Part shown: one piece after another, positions 1 to 8,916 of the stretch
Layout: each line of letters opens with the position of its first letter
Numbering within the stretch: position 1 is the first letter of the stretch
Assembly (NCBI GenBank): GCA_937996595.1
Contig: CALKVC010000066.1
Span: 1 to 35,512, forward strand
Source: an uncultured Chitinophagaceae bacterium
GTDB lineage: Bacteria; Bacteroidota; Bacteroidia; Chitinophagales; Chitinophagaceae
Direction: 5' to 3'
Length of the DNA: 35,512 nucleotides
Translations under genes and position numbers: made by a program
Notes under the pieces: model-generated
What the model was told of the DNA's origin: nothing
Database searches by the model: none
What the model saw: the letters and a program-made list of their open reading frames with translations, nothing else

Positions 1-1
1 A

Positions 2-1171
2 CTCGTTGCCATCAAATCATCCGGCATCTCCCTGCTGCGCTTCATGCGTCCGCTGATCTGGGTGGCTGTTCTGTTCTGCGGCATCACGTTCGTTTTCGCC
101 AATTATGTGATCCCTTACGCCAACCTGAAGTTTGTAGCCCTGTATAACGACATCTACTATAAGAAACCCGCCTTCGACCTGAAGGAAGGGGTCTTCTTCA
201 CCCATATTCCCAATTATGCCATCAAGGTTGGTAAAAAATATGCTGATGGAAAAACGATAGGAAATGTTTTGATATATGAACAGGGAAATGCTTTACAGGA
301 TAACTGCATTATTGCAGAGAAAGGAACCATGAAGATTTCCGACGACAAGAATTTCCTGGAATTTAACCTGGAAAAAGGGTTCCGTTACCAGGAAAGGGGA
401 AACCCGTATGATACTTCCACCGAATTCACCCGGCTGGGTTTCCGGGAATTCAAGAAACTATTTGACCTCAGCGTACTGCAAAAACAAAATACACCCGACA
501 GCGCATTCAGGGGCAATTACCAGATGCTTAGTGCCAGGCAATTAAATAAAAGCATCGATTCCTTATCTAAGATTGAAGACAGCCTGTCATCGAAAATGAA
601 TGTTTCATTGGCCACTAACCTACATTTCACCCATGAACCCGATAGCAACTGGGCAAAAGCTGTAAAAAAGCCATTACCGGTTAATGGCGTGCTTTTCCCC
701 GATTCATTACTGGAAAGCATACACGACCGATCCGTAACAACATTGAATGAAATAAAGAACAACCTGCAATTCAGTACCGGCGAACTGGAAGCCAAGGAAA
801 AAGACATCCGTTTTCATAAGATTGAATACCACAGAAAATTTTCCCTGTCGCTCTCATGCCTCATCCTTTTCTTCATTGGCGCTCCGTTGGGTTCAATTAT
901 CAGGAAAGGCGGATTAGGTATGCCACTGGTGGTAGCCATCATTTTTTTCCTCATTTTCCACCTGCTAAACATGTTTGGTGAAAAATTTGTAAAAGAAAGC
1001 ATTGCAGCCCCGCATATAGGCATGTGGTTATCAGTATTCGTACTGGTTCCCGTTGGCGCATTCCTTACCTATAAGGCCATGCATGATTCGCAGTTATTCA
1101 GCAAGGAATTTTATTATCGCATATTCAACCGTATTCGTGCCCTGCCGCTTTTGTTTAAACAAAAAAAGTGA
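2..1171 (+). CDS. LptF/LptG-type lipopolysaccharide export permease (5' partial)
   Basis: This is the C-terminal part of a YjgP/YjgQ (LptF/LptG) permease, the inner-membrane subunit that with LptB moves LPS from the inner membrane to the periplasmic bridge. The reading frame is open to the left edge: codons before the ATG at 44 encode LVAIKSSGISLLRF, the conserved coupling region after the first membrane segments, so the gene starts outside the window and the ATG at 44 is internal. Visible in order are one membrane segment (first 20 residues after that ATG), a periplasmic domain of roughly 220 residues, then three C-terminal membrane helices containing FFIGAPLGSIIRKGGLGMP, a family hallmark. 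The superoxide dismutase gene follows after 21 bp. LptF and LptG cannot be told apart from this fragment. Confidence 0.88.
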   Translation, partial: LVAIKSSGISLLRFMRPLIWVAVLFCGITFVFANYVIPYANLKFVALYNDIYYKKPAFDLKEGVFFTHIPNYAIKVGKKYADGKTIGNVLIYEQGNALQDNCIIAEKGTMKISDDKNFLEFNLEKGFRYQERGNPYDTSTEFTRLGFREFKKLFDLSVLQKQNTPDSAFRGNYQMLSARQLNKSIDSLSKIEDSLSSKMNVSLATNLHFTHEPDSNWAKAVKKPLPVNGVLFPDSLLESIHDRSVTTLNEIKNNLQFSTGELEAKEKDIRFHKIEYHRKFSLSLSCLILFFIGAPLGSIIRKGGLGMPLVVAIIFFLIFHLLNMFGEKFVKESIAAPHIGMWLSVFVLVPVGAFLTYKAMHDSQLFSKEFYYRIFNRIRALPLLFKQKK

Positions 1172-1192
1172 TAAAAATTAAACCTATTTTAC

Positions 1193-1951
1193 ATGAAACA
1201 CGAACAATCAAAAAGCAGGAGGAATTTTATCAGGAATGCTGCTACCGGTACTGCCGCATTCACACTTGGTTATACAGGTTTGCAGGCATTTGCCGGCTCC
1301 TGTACTACGCCGGCAAAGTTTACATCAAAGATATATGAAACCGGTTTCGGCCAAAAGCCATTACCCTATCCGTACAATGCGCTGGAAGACGTGATAGACA
1401 GCTTAACGATGGAAATTCATTACAGCAAACATGCGGCCGCATATTCTAAAAACCTGCTGGATGCTGCTAAAGCAGAGAATATAGATACAACCAAACCGGT
1501 TGAAGATTTACTGTCAAAAGTGTCTGCATATTCAGCCAAGGTAAGAAACAATGGCGGAGGCCATTATAACCACGAATTATTCTGGCAGTGTATGCGCCCC
1601 AAAAAAGACAACAATTTACCTGAGGGCAGTTTGTTTGCTGCGATAGAAAAAAGTTTTTCTTCTTTTTCCCTTTTTAAAGAAAAATTTTCGGAGAGTGCAC
1701 GCAACCGTTTTGGAAGCGGCTGGGCATGGCTTTACGCAGATGAAAAGAAAAACCTTAAAGTGGGAAGTACTGCCAACCAGGACAACCCATTAATGGACAT
1801 TGCTGAAATAAAAGGGATCCCATTGCTGGGTATTGATGTGTGGGAACATGCTTACTACCTGAAATACCAGAATAAAAGGGCGGATTATATTGACAACTGG
1901 TGGAAACTGGTGAACTGGGACTTTGTGCAGCAAAGATTTGAAAAATTATGA
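1193..1951 (+). CDS. Tat-exported Mn-type superoxide dismutase
   Basis: Fe/Mn-family superoxide dismutase, which converts superoxide to oxygen and hydrogen peroxide. The metal ligands are visible as His76 (MEIHYSKHAA), His127 (GGGHYNHELFW), Asp215 and His219 (DVWEHAYYL). The GGG before the second ligand and Gln196 in TANQDNPL are the pattern of Mn-type rather than Fe-type enzymes; cambialistic activity cannot be excluded. The N-terminus SRRNFIRNA followed by a weakly hydrophobic stretch is a twin-arginine signal, so the protein is probably folded with its metal in the cytoplasm and then exported. The usual family length is about 200 residues; the extra 50 here are the signal and a linker. The stop overlaps the next start in an ATGA. 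Confidence 0.93.
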   Translation: MKHEQSKSRRNFIRNAATGTAAFTLGYTGLQAFAGSCTTPAKFTSKIYETGFGQKPLPYPYNALEDVIDSLTMEIHYSKHAAAYSKNLLDAAKAENIDTTKPVEDLLSKVSAYSAKVRNNGGGHYNHELFWQCMRPKKDNNLPEGSLFAAIEKSFSSFSLFKEKFSESARNRFGSGWAWLYADEKKNLKVGSTANQDNPLMDIAEIKGIPLLGIDVWEHAYYLKYQNKRADYIDNWWKLVNWDFVQQRFEKL

Positions 1952-2481
1952 TCCGAAAAATCAATGGAATTTTTGTTTTTGCAGGCACATTGATCATGGC
2001 CTATGTAATGGCTGAATCCGGAAAGTCGTTAAAAACACCGGAAACCGCTATGGGAATCATCAACCTTGAATTTGCCAGTACAAAACATAAAGTAAATATG
2101 GTATTGAATGCCTGGTCGTATCCCGGCACAAGCAAACTTGATAATATCAGCGTTGCCATTAAAAATACCTGGTTTGATTTTATCTTCCTTTTCTTTTATT
2201 CACTTATGTTATTCTATGCTTGCCTGAGCATTTCAAACTCCTTTACCGGTTTTCTAAACAGAACAGGAAAATTGCTGGCAACCGGTTCATTGTATGCAGG
2301 ATTATTTGATATCATTGAAAATGCGGGTATGCTGATCTCTTTAAACGGTCACCCATCTAACATGGTTGCAATCATAACAGCAACCTTTTCAGTAATGAAA
2401 TGGACACTAGTCATTTGTGCCATAGTATTTATCCTGGTAACCGGCCCGGCATATATTGTTAATCGTTTAAAACGGCATTAA
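1948..2481 (+). CDS. Hypothetical integral membrane protein
   Basis: I do not recognise a characterised family. The 177-residue product has an N-terminal hydrophobic segment (residues 6-24), a soluble stretch of about 50 residues, then three hydrophobic segments near residues 75-95, 105-130 and 140-168, with a basic C-terminus. Motifs that stand out are NTWFDFIFLFFYSLML and LFDIIENAGML, where charged Asp and Glu residues sit inside membrane helices. The ATG overlaps the stop of the superoxide dismutase gene by 4 bp, so the two are probably translationally coupled. No function is inferred from position alone. Confidence 0.8.
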   Translation: MIRKINGIFVFAGTLIMAYVMAESGKSLKTPETAMGIINLEFASTKHKVNMVLNAWSYPGTSKLDNISVAIKNTWFDFIFLFFYSLMLFYACLSISNSFTGFLNRTGKLLATGSLYAGLFDIIENAGMLISLNGHPSNMVAIITATFSVMKWTLVICAIVFILVTGPAYIVNRLKRH

Positions 2482-2776
2482 ATCCCGAAGTATTTACTAT
2501 GAATACATCAAACAATAATATGAATAGCTTCACACTTTCCTTAAATTGACTCAGCCTTTGCCAGTAACATCCGTTTAACATGATGAAACAAGACAAAGGC
2601 TGATAAATTGACAAGCAATCGTAGAGCAAATTTATATGGAAAAAATGCTCATCTCCAAAAATTAAAACACAAATATTTTATAAAATGCCACCCTTCAGAT
2701 TATCCTAATTTTATTTTAAAAATAAGCTATATTCGTAGCCCTCAATTTCAATTTTTCATTTCAATATTTAATCATT
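2482..2776. other. AT-rich intergenic region before the dipeptidase
   Basis: No convincing gene is present. The stretch holds the 53-bp inverted-repeat element listed separately. At 2728-2735 the sequence TATATTCG resembles the Bacteroidota -7 box TAnnTTTG with one mismatch, about 40 bp before the dipeptidase start. I see no good -33 TTTG box for it, so it is only a weak promoter candidate. A short open frame at 2608-2829 crosses the region but shows no coding character. Confidence 0.5.
2542..2612. mobile_element. 53-bp MITE-like element with 10-bp inverted repeats and 9-bp direct repeat
   Basis: The perfect inverted repeats TCAGCCTTTG (2551-2560) and CAAAGGCTGA (2594-2603) enclose 33 bp. 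Immediately outside both ends sits the perfect direct repeat TAAATTGAC (2542-2550 and 2604-2612). This is the geometry of a transposon end pair with a 9-bp target-site duplication. The interior has no coding capacity. It could be a miniature non-autonomous element or the remnant of a deleted insertion sequence. A chance stem-loop in a regulatory region is less likely because the direct repeat is flush with the inverted repeat. Confidence 0.55.
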
Positions 2777-4144
2777 ATGCAGGCTTGGAAAGATTACCAG
2801 GAAAAAAACAAAGACCGTTTTTTAAATGAATTACTGGAGCTGCTCAGGATACCGAGCGTAAGTGCAAAAACAGAACATAAGCCGGATATGATCAGATGCG
2901 CAGAATCAGTAAAGCAGCGGTTACTGGAAGCCGGTGCAGACAAGGTTGAAATATATCCCACAGAGGGCCATCCGATTGTTTACGGAGAAAAACTTACAGA
3001 CCCTTCAAAACCAACTGTGTTGGTATATGGCCATTATGATGTTCAACCACCTGAGCCGCTTGAATTATGGAAAAGCGGCCCGTTTGACCCTGTTATTACT
3101 GACGGAAAGATTTTTGCCCGTGGAAGTTGTGATGACAAAGGACAGGTATACATGCATGTAAAAGCACTTGAAATATTGGTTAAAACCAATTCGCTTAAAA
3201 ACAACATCAAATTCTGCATTGAAGGCGAGGAAGAAGTGGGGTCGCCCAACCTGGGAAAATTTGTTTCGGCACATAAAGAATTACTGAAAGCTGATTGTGT
3301 ATTGATTAGTGACAGTGCCATGATCAGCCTTGATACACCCAGTCTGGATATCGGCCTACGGGGTTTAAGTTATATAGAAGTGGAAGTAACCGGCCCCAAC
3401 CGCGATCTGCACAGTGGTGTTTACGGTGGCGCCGTAGCAAACCCTATAACCATCCTCAGTAAAATGATTGCTTCCCTGCATGATGAAAACAATCATATAA
3501 CGATTCCGGGTTTTTATGATGACGTACTTATTGCTACTGATGAAGAAAGAAAACTGATGGCCCAGGCGCCTTTCAATGAACAGGAATATAAGGATGACCT
3601 GGGGGTTAAGGCGCTTTGGGGAGAAAAAGGATATTCTACCAATGAAAGAACCGGCATCAGGCCAACCCTTGAACTGAACGGAATATGGGGCGGGTATACC
3701 GGAGAAGGAGCTAAAACAGTTTTACCATCCAAAGCATTTGCCAAAATATCTGCCAGGCTTGTTCCAAACCAAACTTCAGATAAGATTACAAAATTACTCA
3801 TCGATCACCTGCATAAGATTGCGCCGGATTATGTAACGGTAAAAGCCAGTTTACATCATGGCGGGGAGCCATATCTCACCCCAATTGACAGCAAGGCTTA
3901 CCAGGCTGCTGCAAAAGCCATTGAAGCAACATTTGGTAAAACCCCCATTCCGGTACGTGGCGGAGGGAGCATCCCTATCTGCTCACTGTTTGAAAAAGAA
4001 CTGGGTACAAAAGTGGTTTTAATGGGTTTTGGGTTAGACAGTGATAACCTGCACAGCCCGAATGAAAAATTCGATATCGCCAATTACTATAAAGGGATTG
4101 AAACCATCCCTTATTTTCATCAGTATTTTACAGAAATGGCATGA
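2777..4144 (+). CDS. M20-family metallodipeptidase
   Basis: A cytoplasmic di-zinc peptidase of the M20 (carnosine dipeptidase/PepV-like) family that hydrolyses dipeptides; the exact substrate cannot be read from the sequence. Metal and catalytic residues fit the family: His86 and Asp88 in VYGHYDVQPP, Asp119 as bridging ligand in ARGSCDDKGQ, catalytic Glu152 and ligand Glu153 in EGEEEVGSP, Asp179 in LISDSAM, and His426 in DNLHSPNE. The dimerisation (lid) domain, residues about 200-340, contains DLHSGVYGGAVANP. The length of 455 residues is normal and no signal peptide is seen. The gene stands alone between an intergenic region and a terminator shared with the convergent gene. Confidence 0.93.
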   Translation: MQAWKDYQEKNKDRFLNELLELLRIPSVSAKTEHKPDMIRCAESVKQRLLEAGADKVEIYPTEGHPIVYGEKLTDPSKPTVLVYGHYDVQPPEPLELWKSGPFDPVITDGKIFARGSCDDKGQVYMHVKALEILVKTNSLKNNIKFCIEGEEEVGSPNLGKFVSAHKELLKADCVLISDSAMISLDTPSLDIGLRGLSYIEVEVTGPNRDLHSGVYGGAVANPITILSKMIASLHDENNHITIPGFYDDVLIATDEERKLMAQAPFNEQEYKDDLGVKALWGEKGYSTNERTGIRPTLELNGIWGGYTGEGAKTVLPSKAFAKISARLVPNQTSDKITKLLIDHLHKIAPDYVTVKASLHHGGEPYLTPIDSKAYQAAAKAIEATFGKTPIPVRGGGSIPICSLFEKELGTKVVLMGFGLDSDNLHSPNEKFDIANYYKGIETIPYFHQYFTEMA

Positions 4145-4190
4145 TGAATACCTAAAAGAAAAAACGGTAATCTCCAGATAAGCAGTAAAT

Positions 4191-4220
4191 AAAAAGGTAT
4201 CCCCGAAAGGATACCTTTTT
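4191..4220. terminator. Bidirectional rho-independent terminator
   Basis: A 12-bp perfect stem (AAAAAGGTATCC with GGATACCTTTTT) closes a 6-nt loop, with T-rich sequence on the right and A-rich sequence on the left. It lies between the convergent dipeptidase and beta-propeller genes and can serve both. Confidence 0.85.
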
Positions 4221-4242
4221 TATTTTTATCAATTTTTATCTG

Positions 4243-7200
4243 TTAAAACGGCCTGGCATAAAACAGGAATAACGATTGGTTATTATCTACAACTGACAGG
4301 TCTGAAGCATCGGTAGCTCCGTCTCCGGTAACATCCGTATCATTATAACCAAATGCGAAAGCAGCAATATCATTATCCACATCAGACATATCTGTGGCAT
4401 CAATTGCGCCATCTTTGTTTACATCTCCACCATAAATGGCATACACGCCTGCGGCTACATTTGCCATTGGTGGGTTTACGCCATCATCGTAGGCCTTAGT
4501 TAATGCATTACTGAAATCATATGAAGTGGAGCTGGTGAATGCAACGGGATTTTTGCTCCAGGTTTCCATGTGGTTCCTGTGCTTAACGGCAATATAGAAT
4601 GAATTGCCTGCAACCCCGGCGGGGAACTGTACTGATGTGTTTCCACTGGTAAGTAACAGTGCAGACATCGTATAATTTGGCGTTGGGCTTGATAAGCTGG
4701 CAGGAGACCATAGGTTAACGGTTATATTATCGGTTGCAGCAGGATTTCCGCTGAGTCCGAGATCAAACAGGTTAGGCACCATCAATCCACCGCCGGCATA
4801 GAATCCCTGCAGGTATACTTTAAGGTTAAGGGTTGTGAATGCGGCATTGATCACTAAATTGTAAGTGCTGCCGTTTCCAATACAGCCATTTCCGCCGGTA
4901 GCCCTAACCGTTATGGGGAATGTACCTGTTTGCGTAGGTGTTCCGCTTAATACACCGCCGGGTGATAATGTAAGCCCGGTAGGTAAAGTACCGGAATTTA
5001 TTGTAAATGTAGCTCCTCCGACAGCACCGGTTTGGGTAAATGTCTGGCTGAAGAACACACCGGATGTGCCTGTTGTTGTTGCAGGATTTGTTACGGTTAT
5101 TGCCTGGCAGCTGATCACCAGGTTATAGGTACCACCGTTACCAAAACAACCGTTTCCGCCGGTAGCCCTTACCGTTATGGGGAAAGTTCCTGTCTGCGTT
5201 GGTGTACCGCTTAATACTCCAGCCGTTGATAAAGTAAGGCCGGTAGGCAGGGTACCGGAATTAATGGTAAATGTGGCTCCGCCTACAGCGCCGGTTTGGG
5301 TAAATGTTTGACTGAACGGAACACCGGCTGTACCTGTTGCAGTACCGGGATTGGTAACCGTTATTGCCTGGCAACTGATTACCAGGTTATATGTTACGCC
5401 GTTTCCAAAACAACCATTTCCGCCGGTAGCCCTTACCGTTATGGGGAAAGTTCCCGTCTGCGTTGGTGTACCATTTAATACACCAGCTGTAGACAATGTA
5501 AGGCCTGTTGGCAGGGTACCGGAATTAATGGTAAATGTAACCCCGCCAATGGCTCCGCTTTGTGTAAATGTTTGACTGAATGGCACGCCTGCCGTTCCGG
5601 TTGCTGTTACAGGATTTGTTACGGTAACAGTATTTACGGTAACGGTTACATTTCCTGTAGCGCTACATCCATTAACCCCGGTTACGGTTACACTGTAATT
5701 TGTAGTTGAAGTAACCGCATTGGCATTAGCAGGATTGCTGGTATTACTGCTAAGGAACGTTGAAGGAGTCCACAAATAAGTGAACTGGGGCACGCCGCCT
5801 GTTATGGTGATAATATAGTCTTCCGTTTCACCATAGGTGCTGTTTGTTGCATCACAGAAATCACCTGTACCAGGACCAGGGTTTGTATCGCTTGAACGCA
5901 ACCTCATCCTTGTTTGTCCATTAATGGCTGTTAGCGGAGGAGTGAACACGATGGTTCCGGTTGCAGACGCACCCACATTGGGCGAAATACCAATTGTTTC
6001 GGAAGCGCTGAATACGCCATCCTGGTTATAATCAATCCAGCCCCTTACCAGGCAGGTTCCGAATGTTCCGCCGCTGACCGTCATGGTATACGCCGTATTT
6101 GCAGCCAGGCTGGCCGTTGTGGATCCTGTTGCAGGATATAATGTATAATAAGGTGATGCAGCCCCGGTGGTTGAATTATTTAAAGTGGTTGATGCAATCT
6201 GAACCAATGAAATCCAGTCGCCAGAACCCGTTCCATTTGTATATGAAGTTGAACAATATGTAAAACCGGGTAAAGTTACACCGGCATCTAAAATGGAATT
6301 TCCGCCGGAACAAACAGTAGCTGGTGTTGCAACCGGGGCAATGGTAGGTTTAGACAAGACCGAAACTGTTGCTGTTGCAGTACTTGAGCATCCTGCGCCA
6401 TCAGTGCCGGTTACTGTATATGTGGTTGTTACCGATGGTGTAGCCACCACACTGGTTCCTGTTGTTGCTGAAAGGCCGGTTGCCGGAGTCCAGGTATATG
6501 TGCTTGCACCACTTGCCGTTAGCGTTACCCCTGAGCCGCCCGGGTTACAGATTACAGCAGAGGTTGGGTTAACAGAAACCGGAGGAGGTATACAAAGCGA
6601 AGTGGTCCATAACCCACGGCCATGTGTAGCCGCAGCTATCGTACCGTCTGAAGCCCTGTATTGCAGCATATCTGTTCTTACAGTAGGAAAACCTGTCTCC
6701 GCTACCCAAACTGTAGAAGCACCATTTATAAGGTCGGTTTGCCATACGCCCGTTTCTGTGGCTATGATAGCTTTTGTATTACTGCCCGGGTAGAACATAC
6801 ACCATCTTACGGGCATATTTGGCAGGTTACCGTCTATGGCAGTCCAGGAGGTACCGCCATTTGTAGAAACCCATACGTTATTTACCCCATAATTAGAGAA
6901 ACTAACAATCAGGTTATTATCATTTGTGCCGGTATTGATACATGAAACATTGGCAGCAGGAAAAGATGCTCCTGTAATATTTGTGCCAGCAGTACCATTG
7001 GCTGCCGTATTTGCTCCGGCAATACTAACCACACGGCCTGCTTCGGTTCCAAAATATACCAGGTTAGCAGTATATGGGGATACAAATACAGTACTTACTT
7101 TAGCACCGTTAAATCCGGTAATGCCTGATACGATTGAAGCACCGGCAGGGAATGTGGTATTTGAATAATATGTTCCAGCGGCTGTTGTTTGTGCTGTTGT

Positions 7201-8916
7201 CCATCGGAAAAACTCTCCAGCATCAGCACCGGCATAAATGACATTATTCGTATTATCATAATCAAATGGATTAATAAAGCTTCCAAAATCGAAATAATTA
7301 ACATACTTAGTTCCTGCCGAACCTTTATAAAAACTACAGGTAGACCAGTTTGCACCACTGTTAGTGCTTCTCCTGTAAACGTTATAAACATATGCGCCGT
7401 ATTGATATTGCGGTTGATTTTGATCGATATCCACAAATGCGCCATCACCACCGGTAATTTCTATTGAGGTGCTTAAGCCGGCATTACTGAACTGATGATT
7501 ACCATTATCCTGCGCTCCTGCTATAAAATAATTGGTGGTTGTAGGATGAATGGCCACAGAATAGAATTGCTTGATCCGAAGGCCAAGATTACGGTCACGG
7601 ATAGTGGTACCTTTATCGCTTGAATAAAACACACCTCCGTCACTTGCTACTACGAGTTTGTTTCCACCGTCCCACCAGGCTATCTTATGAATATCCGCAT
7701 GTACATATTGCCCTGATGTTCCAACCCATTCCGACATTTTTGTCCAACTAGTTCCGCCATTGGTTGTTTTATACGTGTCTAATCCTCCAACAATTACATT
7801 GTTTGCATTGGAGGGATCTATACCCACTTCCACATCATACCAGCCCTGGCCATTTGTCCAACCAGCTGTTGGCTGTGCAGTGGTGGCAGCCCAGTTGGCA
7901 CCACCATTGGTAGATTTATAAATGGTAGGTACCATGTAACTATTGTCAACCGGGCAGGCATATAATGTACTGCCACTAACAGCAATTTCGCATCGCATGC
8001 TATAAGAAGGAAAAGCTGCAGCAGGTGCCGTCCAGCCGGCAGAAGTTACCGTTGCCGGTATATCTGTATAACGGTATGCCTGGGTAGTAAATATTCCGGA
8101 TACAACATGCAATCTTCCAGCCGCACTGGTTGAACTGATTTCCAAATCGCAAATATCAGAAACCAATCCGGTTGGTGTAATATTTGTCCAGGTTGTTCCT
8201 CCATCTGTTGAGCGGCGTAAACCCGAACCCCTGGTTGCCAGGTAAACATTTCCCTGGTAATCACAAAGGATCCTGGTACCATTCACAAAAGAACTGGTAC
8301 TGGATAAAAAGGTCCATGTAGCACCGCCATTGGTACTTTTAAAAACACCAACTCCCTGTACCGCATCTGAGTTATAATAAGATTCACCTGTACAGAAATA
8401 CATAATATTCTGAAAACCCGGCCTGGGATCCTGGCAAATGGCCGAAACGGCCAGGTTGCTGAGAAAATCATTTACCAATGTCCAAGTTGGTGATGAAGCA
8501 GTTATATCTGTTGTTTTCCATAATCCCCCATCAACACCTCCTATCCAAACTGTTTTTTTGGTGGCGTCGGTAGAATCTACCATCACTGCCCTGATACGGC
8601 CGGAAGCCAGACCGCTATTCGCCCTGGTATTTCCGTTGGAAGGGCCGGGAACATCGCTAATAGGGCCACGTTCCGTCCAGGTGAATGCCGCAGTGCCCCT
8701 TAAAGCTGCTTCTGCTTTCATATCCACCGTTTTCTGCAGTGCCTGCAGGTATTTATCGCGGGGTACCTTACCCGTTGCCGGATCTTTGGTTCGGTTTATT
8801 TCAAACAAAACGGCTTTAGCAGGGCCTCCATCACGATGTTTTTGCATTTTTGCCTGTGAAAAAAGATACCCGGGAATTAATATTCCAACTAACAGTACGG
8901 CGATTAGTCTTTTCAT
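4243..8916 (-). CDS. Large secreted beta-propeller protein with Ig-like, GEVED and dockerin-like modules
   Basis: A 1557-residue secreted protein. A signal peptide (MKRLIAVLLVGILIPGYLFSQ) precedes a large beta-propeller region, about residues 90-770, with many Asp-box/BNR motifs such as STNGGATWT, STDGGTTWT and TTNGGTSWT. This resembles VPS10/sialidase-type propellers, but no catalytic sialidase residues are evident. Then come an Ig/PKD-like domain (about 775-850), a second Ig-like domain interrupted by a GEVED domain (about 885-1035, with WIDYNQDG and YGETEDYI), three nearly identical 88-residue Ig-like repeats (about 1090-1355), and a C-terminal module (about 1360-1495) with KHRNHMETWSKNPV. 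The protein ends in a dockerin-like pair of Ca-binding loops, DVNKDGAIDATD and DVTGDGATDASD. Adhesion or glycan binding is likely; no enzyme activity is claimed. Confidence 0.88.
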   Translation of the reverse strand: MKRLIAVLLVGILIPGYLFSQAKMQKHRDGGPAKAVLFEINRTKDPATGKVPRDKYLQALQKTVDMKAEAALRGTAAFTWTERGPISDVPGPSNGNTRANSGLASGRIRAVMVDSTDATKKTVWIGGVDGGLWKTTDITASSPTWTLVNDFLSNLAVSAICQDPRPGFQNIMYFCTGESYYNSDAVQGVGVFKSTNGGATWTFLSSTSSFVNGTRILCDYQGNVYLATRGSGLRRSTDGGTTWTNITPTGLVSDICDLEISSTSAAGRLHVVSGIFTTQAYRYTDIPATVTSAGWTAPAAAFPSYSMRCEIAVSGSTLYACPVDNSYMVPTIYKSTNGGANWAATTAQPTAGWTNGQGWYDVEVGIDPSNANNVIVGGLDTYKTTNGGTSWTKMSEWVGTSGQYVHADIHKIAWWDGGNKLVVASDGGVFYSSDKGTTIRDRNLGLRIKQFYSVAIHPTTTNYFIAGAQDNGNHQFSNAGLSTSIEITGGDGAFVDIDQNQPQYQYGAYVYNVYRRSTNSGANWSTCSFYKGSAGTKYVNYFDFGSFINPFDYDNTNNVIYAGADAGEFFRWTTAQTTAAGTYYSNTTFPAGASIVSGITGFNGAKVSTVFVSPYTANLVYFGTEAGRVVSIAGANTAANGTAGTNITGASFPAANVSCINTGTNDNNLIVSFSNYGVNNVWVSTNGGTSWTAIDGNLPNMPVRWCMFYPGSNTKAIIATETGVWQTDLINGASTVWVAETGFPTVRTDMLQYRASDGTIAAATHGRGLWTTSLCIPPPVSVNPTSAVICNPGGSGVTLTASGASTYTWTPATGLSATTGTSVVATPSVTTTYTVTGTDGAGCSSTATATVSVLSKPTIAPVATPATVCSGGNSILDAGVTLPGFTYCSTSYTNGTGSGDWISLVQIASTTLNNSTTGAASPYYTLYPATGSTTASLAANTAYTMTVSGGTFGTCLVRGWIDYNQDGVFSASETIGISPNVGASATGTIVFTPPLTAINGQTRMRLRSSDTNPGPGTGDFCDATNSTYGETEDYIITITGGVPQFTYLWTPSTFLSSNTSNPANANAVTSTTNYSVTVTGVNGCSATGNVTVTVNTVTVTNPVTATGTAGVPFSQTFTQSGAIGGVTFTINSGTLPTGLTLSTAGVLNGTPTQTGTFPITVRATGGNGCFGNGVTYNLVISCQAITVTNPGTATGTAGVPFSQTFTQTGAVGGATFTINSGTLPTGLTLSTAGVLSGTPTQTGTFPITVRATGGNGCFGNGGTYNLVISCQAITVTNPATTTGTSGVFFSQTFTQTGAVGGATFTINSGTLPTGLTLSPGGVLSGTPTQTGTFPITVRATGGNGCIGNGSTYNLVINAAFTTLNLKVYLQGFYAGGGLMVPNLFDLGLSGNPAATDNITVNLWSPASLSSPTPNYTMSALLLTSGNTSVQFPAGVAGNSFYIAVKHRNHMETWSKNPVAFTSSTSYDFSNALTKAYDDGVNPPMANVAAGVYAIYGGDVNKDGAIDATDMSDVDNDIAAFAFGYNDTDVTGDGATDASDLSVVDNNQSLFLFYARPF
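4850..5642 (-). repeat. Three tandem 264-bp repeats encoding 88-residue Ig-like domains
   Basis: The landmark GGTAGCCCT recurs at 4897, 5161 and 5425, exactly 264 bp apart, inside the long propeller gene. Each unit encodes one putative Ig-like domain with GTLPTGLTLS, GVLSGTPTQTGTFPITVRA and a cysteine near the end. The copies remain very similar at silent sites, pointing to recent duplication or gene conversion. Confidence 0.85.

Noticed and set aside
2608..2829. 73-codon open frame upstream of the dipeptidase
   Set aside because: It overlaps the dipeptidase start in another frame, has AT-driven composition, and shows no family resemblance.
4850..5642. Regularly spaced repeats that might suggest a CRISPR array
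   Set aside because: The 264-bp units are whole coding repeats in frame with the propeller gene, without short repeats and unique spacers.
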